In this document: positions 53,925 to 64,000 of the stretch, in pieces
Position numbering within the stretch: position 1 is the first letter of the stretch
How the letters are laid out: the number at the start of each line of letters is the position of its first letter
From: Ceratothoa steindachneri
Lineage: Eukaryota; Arthropoda; Malacostraca; Isopoda; Cymothoidae
NCBI GenBank assembly: GCA_963969495.1
Contig: OZ018330.1
Coordinates: 70,588,637 to 70,652,636 of the forward strand
DNA length: 64,000 nucleotides
Direction: 5' to 3'
Notes under the pieces: generated by a model
Databases searched by the model: none
What the model was told of the DNA's origin: nothing
What the model saw: only the letters and a program-made list of their open reading frames with translations
Position numbers and translations under genes: made by a program

Positions 53925-54675
53925 CTGTAATTATCATTTAGAATTACAACAATAATACGAAAAGCAACGAGGAAATATAGCTCAGTTCAGGATCGGTAGT
54001 ATTGCCATTCTCAGCAGCAATTACTCCCTTTGCGGCTAACTTCTTCTTTTAATCGTTTTGTCTTAATTTGGTTGTTCTATATTTCCATATTTTGTGCATT
54101 ATTTCTTTTGTATTTTCGATTTGATCATCTCGAAAGAGCCGTTTTCCATGAATTGTATCCTCAGATTCAGACTGTTCTTTACCCAACTCTATGCATATTA
54201 AAGAGCGGGACGCCAAACCTCTTTGCTGAACTTAAAGCCTATTTTACAACTTTTAAGGAGCTCCACTTAAGGAACGTGCTTTTGACACGCGTGAAGAAGA
54301 GCCAATGAGAATATTCGGCATCACTTTTCTCTTCATTGGTTCTTAATCCATATGAAGTGTGAATAATACATTTTTAATATACGAATTCAAGAAGACTTAA
54401 AATTGCAATTCGTTAGTAGTTGTTATTCATGTGATTAAACCGATCCAACCAACTATAATATGAGTGTTGAAACAACCATACGCTAATGCTAGAACAGCAT
54501 TCGCGTGGTCAAGAAAACGATCCATTCTACCAAGTACCGTGGTTTACTTCTTTCTAGAAGATGACAAATATGATTATCACTGGTTTGAATTACGCGGAAA
54601 ATCAACAAATAGAAGCCCCAAAATTATATTCACAAAATGATCGAAAATAGCAAACTTAAAACATCTTTTACATAC

Positions 54676-54824
54676 GTGAAATCTTCCTTAATTTTCTTAG
54701 TGACTTCACACTGGAGGCACATTTGATCAAGAGGCAGCTCATATTTCCTGGCAGTGCTTTGCATAATTGCCGTCAAAAAGCTTTGAGGGTTGAAAAAACC
54801 AGCCAACCAAACAGTCGAGGGAAG
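54676..54824 (-). CDS. DNAH9/11/17-like: Dynein heavy chain exon (fourth of six)
   Basis: Acceptor 'attttgcag', donor 'gtatgtaaaa'. Encodes [20 protein letters not shown], then [20 protein letters not shown] and VTKKIKEDF plus two bases of the next codon (phase 2 intron). The [14 protein letters not shown] motif is near-universal in dynein C-termini. Confidence 0.96.
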
Positions 54825-55052
54825 CTGCAAAATTAATGAATTTAGTTTAAAAAAAATATCAAAATGATTTTTGATGCTGTTTTAATTTTGTAATTAATAA
54901 GCATAATTTTAATGCTATTTTGTATTTGTGATCTCTTGAAATTTAATGCGATCTTTAGGTTTTCTCATTACGTCCTACTTTGTTTGTTTACTGAGCTTTG
55001 TGCTATTGTGGATAATTATAGGCTTTTTTTTCTTACATTAAGGAGAGTTCAC

Positions 55053-55226
55053 CTGAAAATCCGACACCCAAGATTCGAGTTCTTTAAATCTGAGAAGCAA
55101 ATCGGCATACCAGGCCGTCAAGCCATTTGTAGAGGCATACGCTAGATTTGCCCAGGAATCGGGAACTTGGTCTAAAAAGAGGGAACCAACCAAATCCTCC
55201 ATAGCAGAAGTCATCTTCAGTTCCCC
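55053..55226 (-). CDS. DNAH9/11/17-like: Dynein heavy chain exon (third of six)
   Basis: Acceptor 'ttattttcag', donor 'gtgaactctc'. 58 codons: GELKMTSAMEDLVGSLFLDQ, VPDSWANLAYASTNGLTAWY, ADLLLRFKELESWVSDFQ. Phase 0 at both sides. The S-W-A-N-L-A-Y-A-S-T stretch differs from the commoner W..R.YPS.., a lineage difference rather than damage. Confidence 0.95.
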
Positions 55227-58200
55227 CTGAAAATAATAAAAGGGTTTTTTATGATAAAGTGTATTCTCGTTTCGAGTACCTGAGTCCAACATGATTCCGA
55301 TACCTCAAGAATCTTTATGGTTACAAAATAGGAATCATAAACTAGCTCTTCAGTTTCCGTTGGCATATAAAATCATGTTCATGGAATATTGAGTGAAATC
55401 TCAACAAGAATGGATGTGGAAATTATGCGGCTATTGCAAGCCATGATAACTCATGCGGCCAACATTCATTTCTTGTGTACTCTCATTTATATCTTTAATT
55501 TAATGCACATCTCATTAAAGAGTGATTGAAAAATGAAACAAATAAGAGATGATTAATAGACATCGGTTATCTTTACCTTATAATCGCCACATACTTTTCG
55601 TCTCCTGTAACAATTCTACTAGAAGTGAAATAAAACAAACCTATTTTCGATTTTTTCATCACTAATTTAAGAAGGAGATTTTTTTGAGTATTTGAATAAT
55701 AATTTCATCTTAGTTTGGTTATGACTTATGTTTTTTTATCAAATTTATTTCTAATAATTCTTATATAATATCCCCCCCAAAAAATGGTGAAGTTCAGAAA
55801 TAAATATAAGTATCGAAATTTTGTGAATTTTTTAAAACCCAAAGAATTACAAATTGTGAAGTTCAGAAAATGTATTTTTATATATCTTCTTCTTCTATAA
55901 CTCTATATTTTAGAAACGTGATATTTTGAAAGGGGGGAAATTTAGTTTAGAATTCCCTTTTAAAATTATTATAATAGGCGAAGTTCAGAAAATTTATAAA
56001 AATTTAACATGGCCACTTTTTTTAGATTTTAAATTTTAATCTTAGTAGCGAAGCGCAAGTTTTCCCCTGTAGGGAACATAAGAAAATGTCGCATTATTTC
56101 TGGGATGATCTAATCTAATTTGTCAATGTCACATGAATATTAAATAAAAATAAGTGTAATAAGCCTTCATCATTGCCACCTACCACTAATTTTAATAAAA
56201 GCTCTCGTCCACACTATGAATAAGGCGTTGTACTTATAGCGCCTTGGTAACTGAGTTCGATACCCAGCGAGAACGGGCACAAATATTTCAGCGCTCGTAT
56301 GGAATTGTAACCCCCTCCCCCCCTCAACAGAACGAGCTCTTTGTGCCCAAAGCTTTGTTACTCCTTGGCATTTAAATATTTATGTGAATTTTCTTATCAA
56401 GTCGGAGGACGTCGCTCCAAATTGAAATGTACGGGTTCTAGGATCAATTCAATTTACTACTGTTAACAAACTAAAGAAATAGGAACAAATTAATTAAATT
56501 AACTACTTTTATATTATAAAAACATTTAGTGTAGAAATGCTTGAAATTATTTACTTTAACAATACAAAAAATATAGTAATTAATTAATTTAACTAATTTT
56601 AACAATATAAAAATAAGTGGATAGAATAATTAAATTAATTAATTTTAAAAATATAAAATAATTAAGTGATCAAATTATTTAAATTACCTACTTTAACAAT
56701 ATAAAATAATTAAGTGAAGAAAATGAATTAAATGAACTACTTTTAGCAATAATAAGTGTTATTCTCAACCTCAACCGTTGTAAAGGGGGCTAAGTATTTC
56801 TTGGCTGATAAAGAGATTTTGGGTAAGCGACCTCATCCGATTGACCTGTTTTGGAAAAGATTAATGCCATCCCAGAGATTCTTTGAGACGAGATGACTTT
56901 CCGAATTCCTTCGTAGTTGATATTAGAAAGGGATGAAAAGTGAACTGAATATTTGAATTGATTTGTTACATTTTGATAATAAGAATGACTTTGAAAAGTG
57001 GTTGCACATTGCAGTCTGAAAAGGGATTTGATTGATTTGATTAAATTAACCAACCGTTAATTCGAAAACACTTTACAAGTATTATACTTAAGAGGAGAGA
57101 GGATAATTTGAAAGGTGATATTAGATGCTTAACGAAATTACTTTCAGTCTGCCTGAAAAAAATGAACGTGACCAAACACGCGTCGGCAGCTGGCGCCCGC
57201 TTCTATTCTTGACTCTTTGCACTCTGTTTTTGAAAGTTTGTTTCCGGTATTAGAGGTGCTCACCAAACCAGACCAGACAGGGCAAGATCGAAGGCCCTTC
57301 CCTCCACCTCACCACAAACGCAAGTAGGGCGCGGGAGGCGCAACATCATTAAGAGGATCTACAAGGGTCAGCAGAAAATAGAGAATGTGCTGGCTTGCTG
57401 ACGTTGTCCGCAGACCATCCAAACTATCGTGTTTCAACATCAGTACTCCAAGCAATGACCGCAGATCTTTAAACATAAAAGAGTGACCTATACAGGCGAA
57501 AAAGTAGACGAACAGATGTGTAAGACAGACGAGAGGCCAGATAGATGTAAGAGGAAGGGGGTAGGGCGAAGTCTAGCGGTTGAAAATATTTTTCTAACAA
57601 CTTCCTCCAGCTATTTATTACCCCCTCTGGATCCAAAGATACACACCCTTACCCAGCGAATGCAGACGACCACGAACGGGATCTATAAATTCTTGATCGA
57701 GTTTCCGTTCCTGAACGATGATCATTTCAGGGCAAGGTACTGCATTCCTTTGCGCGCAAAAGAAGGGCAACATCCCTTCAGGCTTATTAACATAGTTTTA
57801 ATCATCAATTAAAGTTTAAAAAATAAAAGAGAAGTGTAGATTTAAGTAATTTTAAGCTTAAAACCTTTTTATGATTTGAAAGGAAAGTTCTTAGAAAAAT
57901 ATTTTCGACCGATGGATTTCCCATTTTCCTTTTTCGTTGTTTATCATTTTATGTTCGTCTAATTTTCACTTGTCTGGTATCTCCTTTCTGGGTAAGAACC
58001 TGCTGTCAGTGTTTAGACTTCTTCTACTTTAACAATTAAAGAATTAAATGAATTATGAAATAAATTAACTACTTCAACAAAATTTTAAAAACTAATTGAG
58101 AAAATAATTAAATTAACTGCTTTTAAGAATATAAATAATTAAGTGAACAAATTAATAAATTTAATTACTTTTAACAGTATAAAAATTAAGTAAACACATT

Positions 58201-58546
58201 ACTTAAGTTAACCACTTTAACAAAATAAAAGAGTCAAGTGAATAAATTAATTAAATGAACTACTTTTAACAATATAAAAATAAATAAACAAACTAATTAA
58301 ATGAAATACTTTTATCAATATAAAATAATTAAGGGAAAACATCAATTAAATTATCTACTGTTATCAATATAAAAATATAAGCGAATAAATTAATTAACTT
58401 AACTACTTTAGCAAAATAAGAGAATTAAGTGCACAAATGAATTAAATTAACTAATTCAACAATATAAAAGAATTGAAAACAAATGAATTAAATTAACTAC
58501 TTTTTAAAACATTGAAGAATTAAGTGAACAATTGAATTTTGTTTAC
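55227..58546 (-). other. Dynein intron, AT-rich with degenerate minisatellite
   Basis: 3320 bp. Two clusters (56460-56760 and 58020-58520) repeat the words 'attaaattaactactttta' and 'acaatataaaataattaag' at irregular ~45-60-bp spacing. 55780-56000 repeats 'gaagttcagaaa' three times. 57160-57830 is more GC-rich, with no gene recognised. Confidence 0.8.
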
Positions 58547-58729
58547 TTTGAAACCGAGATCAAGTTCTTTCAGAGACAGCTTGATAGCCTTCGTCAGCAT
58601 ATTCATCCTTTCGCATTCTTGAAATGCCACAACAACGTACGGCGTCCGTTCTTCTACCTTGCTCATGATGTCCATCATGTTGAAAGGTTCAGGCAGTTTG
58701 TCGAAGATTTCATCTAAAGTTTGCTTCAC
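58547..58729 (-). CDS. DNAH9/11/17-like: Dynein heavy chain exon (second of six)
   Basis: Acceptor 'tttcctcacag', donor 'gtaaacaaaa'. 61 codons: VKQTLDEIFDKLPEPFNMMD, IMSKVEERTPYVVVAFQECE, RMNMLTKAIKLSLKELDLGF, K. Phase 0. P-Y-x-V-V-A-F-Q-E-C-E-R-M-N is a conserved axonemal dynein block. Confidence 0.96.
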
Positions 58730-60136
58730 CTGTGAGGAAATAACAAAGAAATGGCCCTTGCACTAACTTATGCTATAATTAATAGCTTTAATTGTGATAT
58801 TTGACCCGTACTTTGGTTAATTTATGCCAATTCGCTCTTGTAGGTTGCCATGGAAATCTTTACACCGACCTTGGAGTAACACACTTGGAATGCTTCCTAC
58901 GTATGGAATGTGGGAGGTTTATGACATTTTTTCCATTCTCGCCCATAGAACTCAATAGTATCTTATTTTTGGTCTTTGGGGCATTGCACTTCAAATACAG
59001 TTTATTTACAACTTTTATTGTATGGATTTTTAAAAAACACACTTTGCCCGAAATTGCCCAGTAAAAAAATTAAGAAAAGAAAGCACCTCAGGAATGATGT
59101 TCAGGTTGCTTTTCTAACACTTTTATCGGGATAATTTGTATGCTCTGATCGGCATTCTGCTCTTCTTCCCATTTTGAAATGACAAAACTTCATACCGATT
59201 GGCAGCTTCAGTCCTCATTTAGGGTATACTGACTACTCTGGATTTAGGAGTACAAGGGAATTCGGGCCACAAGTCCTCCAAGGGAAGTTTAATTTTCACA
59301 CATTCCTACCGATTCAATTGTATGTGCATCCTAATCGTCTTTTGCTCTTTTTGTTCGCTTTGTGAAGAATAACTTCATTTGAGCACTCATTTATTGTCTA
59401 TCATAAGTTAAACGCTACATTGTTGTACATATTCAGTCCTTTTCATAAAACTATTTATTTCGAACTAGACAAACTACACACTGTCTTATTGCTTCCATTT
59501 TGGAGACAACGACGTACCTAGTCTAGACTAGGGATTCCCAAAGTGTTTGATATCGGCCCCGGGGGTTTTAAGTTCCAAATGAAGTCAGTAGGAGTCGGAA
59601 GATTATTTTAGGGTGGGTAATGTGAATTAGGGGTAGAATATTTCTTCTTTTGTAAACATGCATCAATCTCATCCTTCATATTAGACACATGGTAAGTGTT
59701 ATTGTTCATTAAATTAGCTTAATATCTGAATTTAATTGCTCTTAGGTGTTTTTGTTAATACTTAAATTATTTTCCCTAGGGTTATCGGTTCAAAAAGTTG
59801 GGGAAACTCTGGTCAAGATAATTCACCAGTTATCGTTGGAGATAATTCCAATAATATCTTTTGCCTCCGATCAAGGATGAATTCTAATAACCGAACGCTA
59901 ACCATAATACTTTTCTAAACATATTTTAAGTACTATTATTAAAATTGATCAAAAATGAACTCCTAAGCCTGAAACAACACTGGATAAATAGAGGAAGATG
60001 GCCACCAGTTTCCTAGAAAAAACTGATTTGTGTTGCCAAAAGAGCACGTTTCCATAAACACTAATATTTATCCTTTTTAATACTTCATGATTCACTTAAT
60101 TAAGTTTTTTCGAACACCTATTTTAGCGTGCCTCAC
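58730..60136 (-). other. Dynein intron, no other feature
   Basis: 1407 bp, AT-rich. Short frames on both strands (58801-59064, 58860-59042) show no domain. Confidence 0.85.
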
Positions 60137-60379
60137 CTTATCTTCTCTCGTGATGACGACTCCACCACCTCCACCTACGTCACGAGGTTGCAGCTCAAAG
60201 ACAGTCTTGAAAAGTTGCTCTGAAGTCATTGTGAGGAAGCCAATTTCAGCATTCGGATGCAGACCATAAAGATGTGGTGATTCGCGTGGAAGCATCGTGT
60301 CAATGTACGTGTGGTATCCAACGTAGTCCAAATTGGGTGGACTGCAAAATCCTGGTGCAAGCATGAGCTCGCCATCCAG
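60137..60379 (-). CDS. DNAH9/11/17-like: Dynein heavy chain exon (first of the six in the window)
   Basis: Acceptor 'atcgctatcag', donor 'gtgaggcacg'. 81 codons: [90 protein letters not shown] is typical of the outer-arm beta class. A Gly run sits in the usual variable linker after the QPRD block. Confidence 0.96.
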
Positions 60380-62330
60380 CTGATAGCGATAGATGTGTGA
60401 AATGGGTTTAGATTATAAAAATTATACCCATCAACGAGAACATAAGAGATAAAAAGGGAAAAGTCAATCCCAAGAGAAATGAAAGATATGGGAACTACAC
60501 TATTGCATAATGCCCACAATGCATAACTTGGGTAGAAGGATAAGCTAAGGTACTACGTAAATGTTCCCATAGGGGTGTGGAGGAATAGATGAAGGAGAAA
60601 GGGTTTTGGAAGAATGAAGGAAGGACAATAACAGGAGATCGATGAGAAGAGAAGACATCATTTGCAACTTCTTGGGTCAGCAAAACTTAAATATATGGAA
60701 ATTTTCAGGAAACGGATACGAAAATCAGATAAAAGGAGACCCCTGCAAGCATGTTGAATTTTCTGATTTTGACTATCGCGCGATACTCTTTGCACCAATT
60801 TCCTCCATCCTGCTCGCCCCTAATCTATTCTACTGGTTTTTATTTATAACTCCTACTTGTTACCTTACTCTTCGTGTTCTTTGCATTATTATTTCTCATG
60901 CCTGGATAAAACCGAAAAAGTGTTAAAGAAAGCTTAAAAGTCATCAAAAGTTAGCAAATCCTCTTTAATGCAAGGGTTATATTATTCTTGAGTACATCCA
61001 TTTTATCCTTGCTTTGTGCCATTTTTTTCTCATTCCTTTCTTTGTGCTCTCACTTATGCTAATAGTTTCGCGAGTGGGTGTCAAAACGAAGGCCAATCTT
61101 GTCGCATATCCTTCACGACATGCCCCATCTTCTCTCCTCTCTCGCTTGTTTCAAACGACACACGGGTCACACGATGGGGGATAGCATTGCTTCCTCCCTC
61201 GACTTAAAAATGACACCTCCTCAGAAAAATAAGAACCATAAGGGGTAGACTTTCATCTTCAGTCTGACCATAGTATTTGAAAAGTGAAAAATATTAAGGT
61301 GAGAATTGGTGGAAGTGATGTGTACAAAAAATAAGAGTCGTGCATAGGTATGCAAGACTTAAGGAGATCAGACTAATCTCTTGAAGTTTTGTTTATGTTT
61401 TTGTATATGCCGTTTAGTTTAGCAGTTTCTTCCTAGTTCTTGTTATTGTTATGCTTATTATGTTGTTTGTTTGTTCTTTTCTTTTGTTGTTTCGTCTGAT
61501 GTTGAATGTGTGTGTCTAAAGTTCTTTTAGTTTTGGGGGCTTCTATCATTAAGTCAGGTTCATGGAATGTAACTTGTTTTTTCAAAATCGGTTAGTTGTT
61601 CGTAATCGGTAATATTAACGTTCAAGTTCCGTTTCTTTTTCTGTCTTCTTTGGTCAATGCTTTCTTACGTGAAAGTTTCGTCTTTCCCTTGTCTAGCTCT
61701 TTGAGAGTGGAAGATGCTGAGGAAAAGGCAGTGAAATCCCTCTTCCCTTATAGGTCTGAGGTCTTTTTTTGTTTCTTCATCAAGCTTGTTCTCCATTTTC
61801 TCGGCCACGATTTATGCTCCTTTTCTGCAGCGTTACGTTAGTTGGGTTTATCTTAGCTAGTCTCTAGAGATTCAATACTCTACAGTTCTCCGCTTGCGTC
61901 TTCCCGTTAATATATATAATGCCTTATTTTGCACTATTTGCAACTTGGCAATGCTGGTCTTAGAATGTATATAAAGCATGGTTGTCTAGGTATAGTAGCA
62001 CGGACCAAATATCTTGTGATATTTTTTTCTCTTGTTGTTAGTGTTCAGTCTTTTAAATCGGAAAGGCGTTTTCAAGGCCACTTTTGCTTTCCTCACTCTT
62101 TCATCTATGTGTTGGGAGTATTCCGATGATTTTAGTTTTGGGCCTTAAATCCTCTCCCTTTTGCTGTAATTTTACCTGCTCTCTTCTGTCTGAAAGCGGC
62201 AACTTTCCTACTGAAAGAGGAATGACGATAAATTTATTGGTGTTCGTTAGGAATTCCATCTTCTTTCGTAATCGTTAATGCTTTCAATTTCACGTGCCGT
62301 CGTTGTTGCAAGAATTGAATGGAACTTTGG
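60380..62330. other. Probable dynein intron sequence, no exon recognised
   Basis: The exon expected next upstream was not found here on the minus strand. Short frames on both strands have no domain. T-rich on the plus strand from 61380 to 62280. Confidence 0.55.
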
Positions 62331-62379
62331 TGGTAACTAGTTTATGGTGTTTCAAAACATCATATCAAAACATGAGAGT

Positions 62380-63538
62380 CTTTAGACAATTCTTCTTTAT
62401 TCTAGAGCACGTGTTCGAGATTATCTCCATTTAGCTCTGTGAATTTATTGAGATGCAGCACAAAGTTGTCCATGACGTCCTTACAAACCGATCGACTAAT
62501 GGCTCTGATCTGCTCCTTGCTGGCTTTGTTGAGATCTGCGATGATCCTGGGTCTCTCTGCGTACACTGTCTTTAAGGTATCTCCAGAAAAAGAAATCTAG
62601 GGGGGGCTAAGGTCTGAGCTGTGAGGTGACCACTCAAAATCAGTCTTGAGACTGATCACACGGCCACCAAAGTTATCTTTCAGCCAATCTAGGAACAGGT
62701 TTGAGGTAGGAGAGCTTGCTCCATCTTGCTGGAACCAGAACTTCCCCATAAGCGACGAGAACAGGGTCTGTAGCTCCCTCTTGAAGGTTTTGAGGACCTC
62801 AACATACCGCTCCTTGGTGATTGTCACTGTCGCGCCAGATTCCTCGAAGAAGAATAGTCCGATAATGTCTCTGGCTAAGATTGCAGTATATATCGTGCAC
62901 TTAGGGGAGTCTAGGGGCTTGGTGGCTACCTCATTTGGTCTGGAGGTCCTCCAGAAGCCATTTCTCTTTGAGTTTACCTTTCCTTCAAGATTAAAGTGAG
63001 CTTTATTTGAGGTCCAAAGGAGGTTAAGGAAAGTTGGGGTCTCCTGAATCTTCTCCAATATCTTGACTGCCATAGCCTTTCTCTGTTGCTTGTCTGAGGC
63101 TGTAAGGGTCTGCTTCTTCTGTATTCTGTATGGATAGGCCTTTACATCCATCACTAGCACTCTCCTGCAAGTCTCACGGGATATACCGAGGGACTGACTT
63201 CGCTTGCGCACATAGCGTTTTGGATTCTGCTGAACTGACTCTCTCACGCTCTCGACCAGCTCAGCTGTACGCTTCCTGAGGCATCCTGAATGGCTTAGAT
63301 GGTTGTCACTGGCTGCATTGAGGTTCTCCATTGCCCCATAGTTCTCGAAGTGGTCCACCCAGTCCTGAGTTCTGCTCTTGGAGGAGGATTGTTCATATTC
63401 GAACTGATGCACGAAAGTGTCCTGCACTTTTTTGAACGAGCCTGTCTTGTAGTAATGTTTGACGCAGTATAATCTTTGCTGGAGCTGCCATTGAGATCTA
63501 GTTGTGTTCACAGGCGTTGTTTCTGTCATGTCCTGCAA
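62380..63538 (-). pseudogene. Tc1/mariner-superfamily transposase, DD41D-type
   Basis: The 313-codon frame (63538-62597) starts MQDMTETTPVNTTRSQWQLQ and has an N-terminal helix-turn-helix (YCVKHYYKTGSFKKVQDTFV) and a second HTH (SLGISRETCRRVLVMDV). The catalytic domain follows: LLWTSNKAHFNL, where the first Asp of the usual S-D-E is Asn; WFQQDGASSPTS (second Asp); and a final D after SPHSSDLSP reached only through a frameshift. Spacing is 41 residues, as in rosa/Visitor-type elements. After 62597 the C-terminus resumes (ERPRIIADLNKASKEQIRAI) to a TAG near 62388. No terminal inverted repeats could be fixed. Confidence 0.8.
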
Positions 63539-64000
63539 AGTAAGGGTGCTTATTTAATGAATGAAGGATATATCACAAAAAGTGTGTGCAGGCCCGTTTT
63601 TTTTTTGGGGGGGGGGGGGGTGACACTGTATTTGTCTGCATGAGGAAAGTTTGTAATCTCTTTCATAAACAAATGCGAATTATTAAGAGAAAACTCATTA
63701 GAGGTTAGGGGGACTAAAACGAGGACTAGAAATTTGCCTATTCCAAATGAAGGGTCTTATATGCTGTACAAATAAGCCTTTAATTTTCTAAGAAACCTAT
63801 TAATTTTGTCTTTAATTTTAAGTGTGTAAGATTGTACAGTATTAGTAATCTTTCTAAATTTAGTAGAATCTAAAAGGATTTGAAAGATTTTGTTGAGATA
63901 CGAATCCTTATCCAAAATAATAAAATGTTAAGAAGCGTCTTCGGCTCTGTCCTGTTCATCCTCTTTATACTTCGCCTGAAGTTTGCGTCCATTAATGCGT
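63539..64000. other. Non-coding right edge
   Basis: A T10G15 homopolymer pair at 63598-63621 may be an assembly-difficult site. A short minus-strand frame at the very edge (NGRKLQAKYKEDEQDRAEDAS, two parts) could be the end of another coding piece, but is too short to call. Confidence 0.4.

Noticed and set aside
63900..64000. Further dynein exon at the right edge
   Set aside because: The short charged translation does not resemble any dynein segment and ends in a stop.

Overview
This is eukaryotic (animal) nuclear DNA that is AT-rich, intron-bearing and packed with degraded mobile elements. It contains Ty3/gypsy retrotransposons, hAT, Tc1 and DD41D-type transposons, two Penelope-like elements (PLEs), CR1/jockey-like LINE pieces, a tRNA-derived SINE and long (AT)n tracts. 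The one host gene I can support is the 3' end of an outer-arm axonemal dynein heavy chain of the DNAH9/11/17 class on the minus strand. An axonemal dynein points to an animal with motile cilia or flagellated sperm. The element mix suggests an invertebrate, possibly an arthropod, but the species cannot be fixed from the sequence. Lineages thought to lack motile axonemes (decapods, nematodes) are disfavoured.

Layout. 1-2410: non-coding DNA with a poly-C minisatellite and a large foldback element. About 2560-7013: a tandem array of ~842-bp units, each with a tRNA-like box A/box B segment on the minus strand. 7014-12055: a decayed gypsy element (G1, plus strand) whose reverse transcriptase (RT) is split by a 5'-truncated LINE with a TTTTAA target duplication. 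12056-14170: AT-rich non-coding DNA. 14170-30453: a three-level nest. A ZMYM1-like hAT element (hAT-A) is split at 14808/28263 by a minus-strand gypsy element (G2), and the 5' LTR of G2 is split at 20610/27168 by a third element (G3). G3 carries its integrase zinc domain before RT, the domain order of the Gmr1 group. 31179-34370: a second hAT (hAT-B) with an 8-bp target duplication. 36.5-38.65 kb: PLE1 with a hammerhead-like motif at its 3' end, followed by a SINE with an (AT)n tail. 39.96-40.65 kb: relic of an unclassified repeat protein. 42.9-45.3 kb: a CR1-like LINE with four nonsense codons and one late frameshift. 45.8-46.25 kb: a 90-bp tandem repeat.

49218-60379 (minus): the last six coding exons of the dynein gene, 347 codons, with splice sites that join in frame. 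Its last intron (4.4 kb) holds a 72-bp-arm perfect hairpin, PLE2 flanked by inverted repeats and (AT)n, and a complete-length dead Tc1 element. A DD41D-type transposon (62.3-63.54 kb) lies upstream, probably inside the next intron. No complete, intact mobile element was found; every one shows stops, frameshifts or lost catalytic residues.
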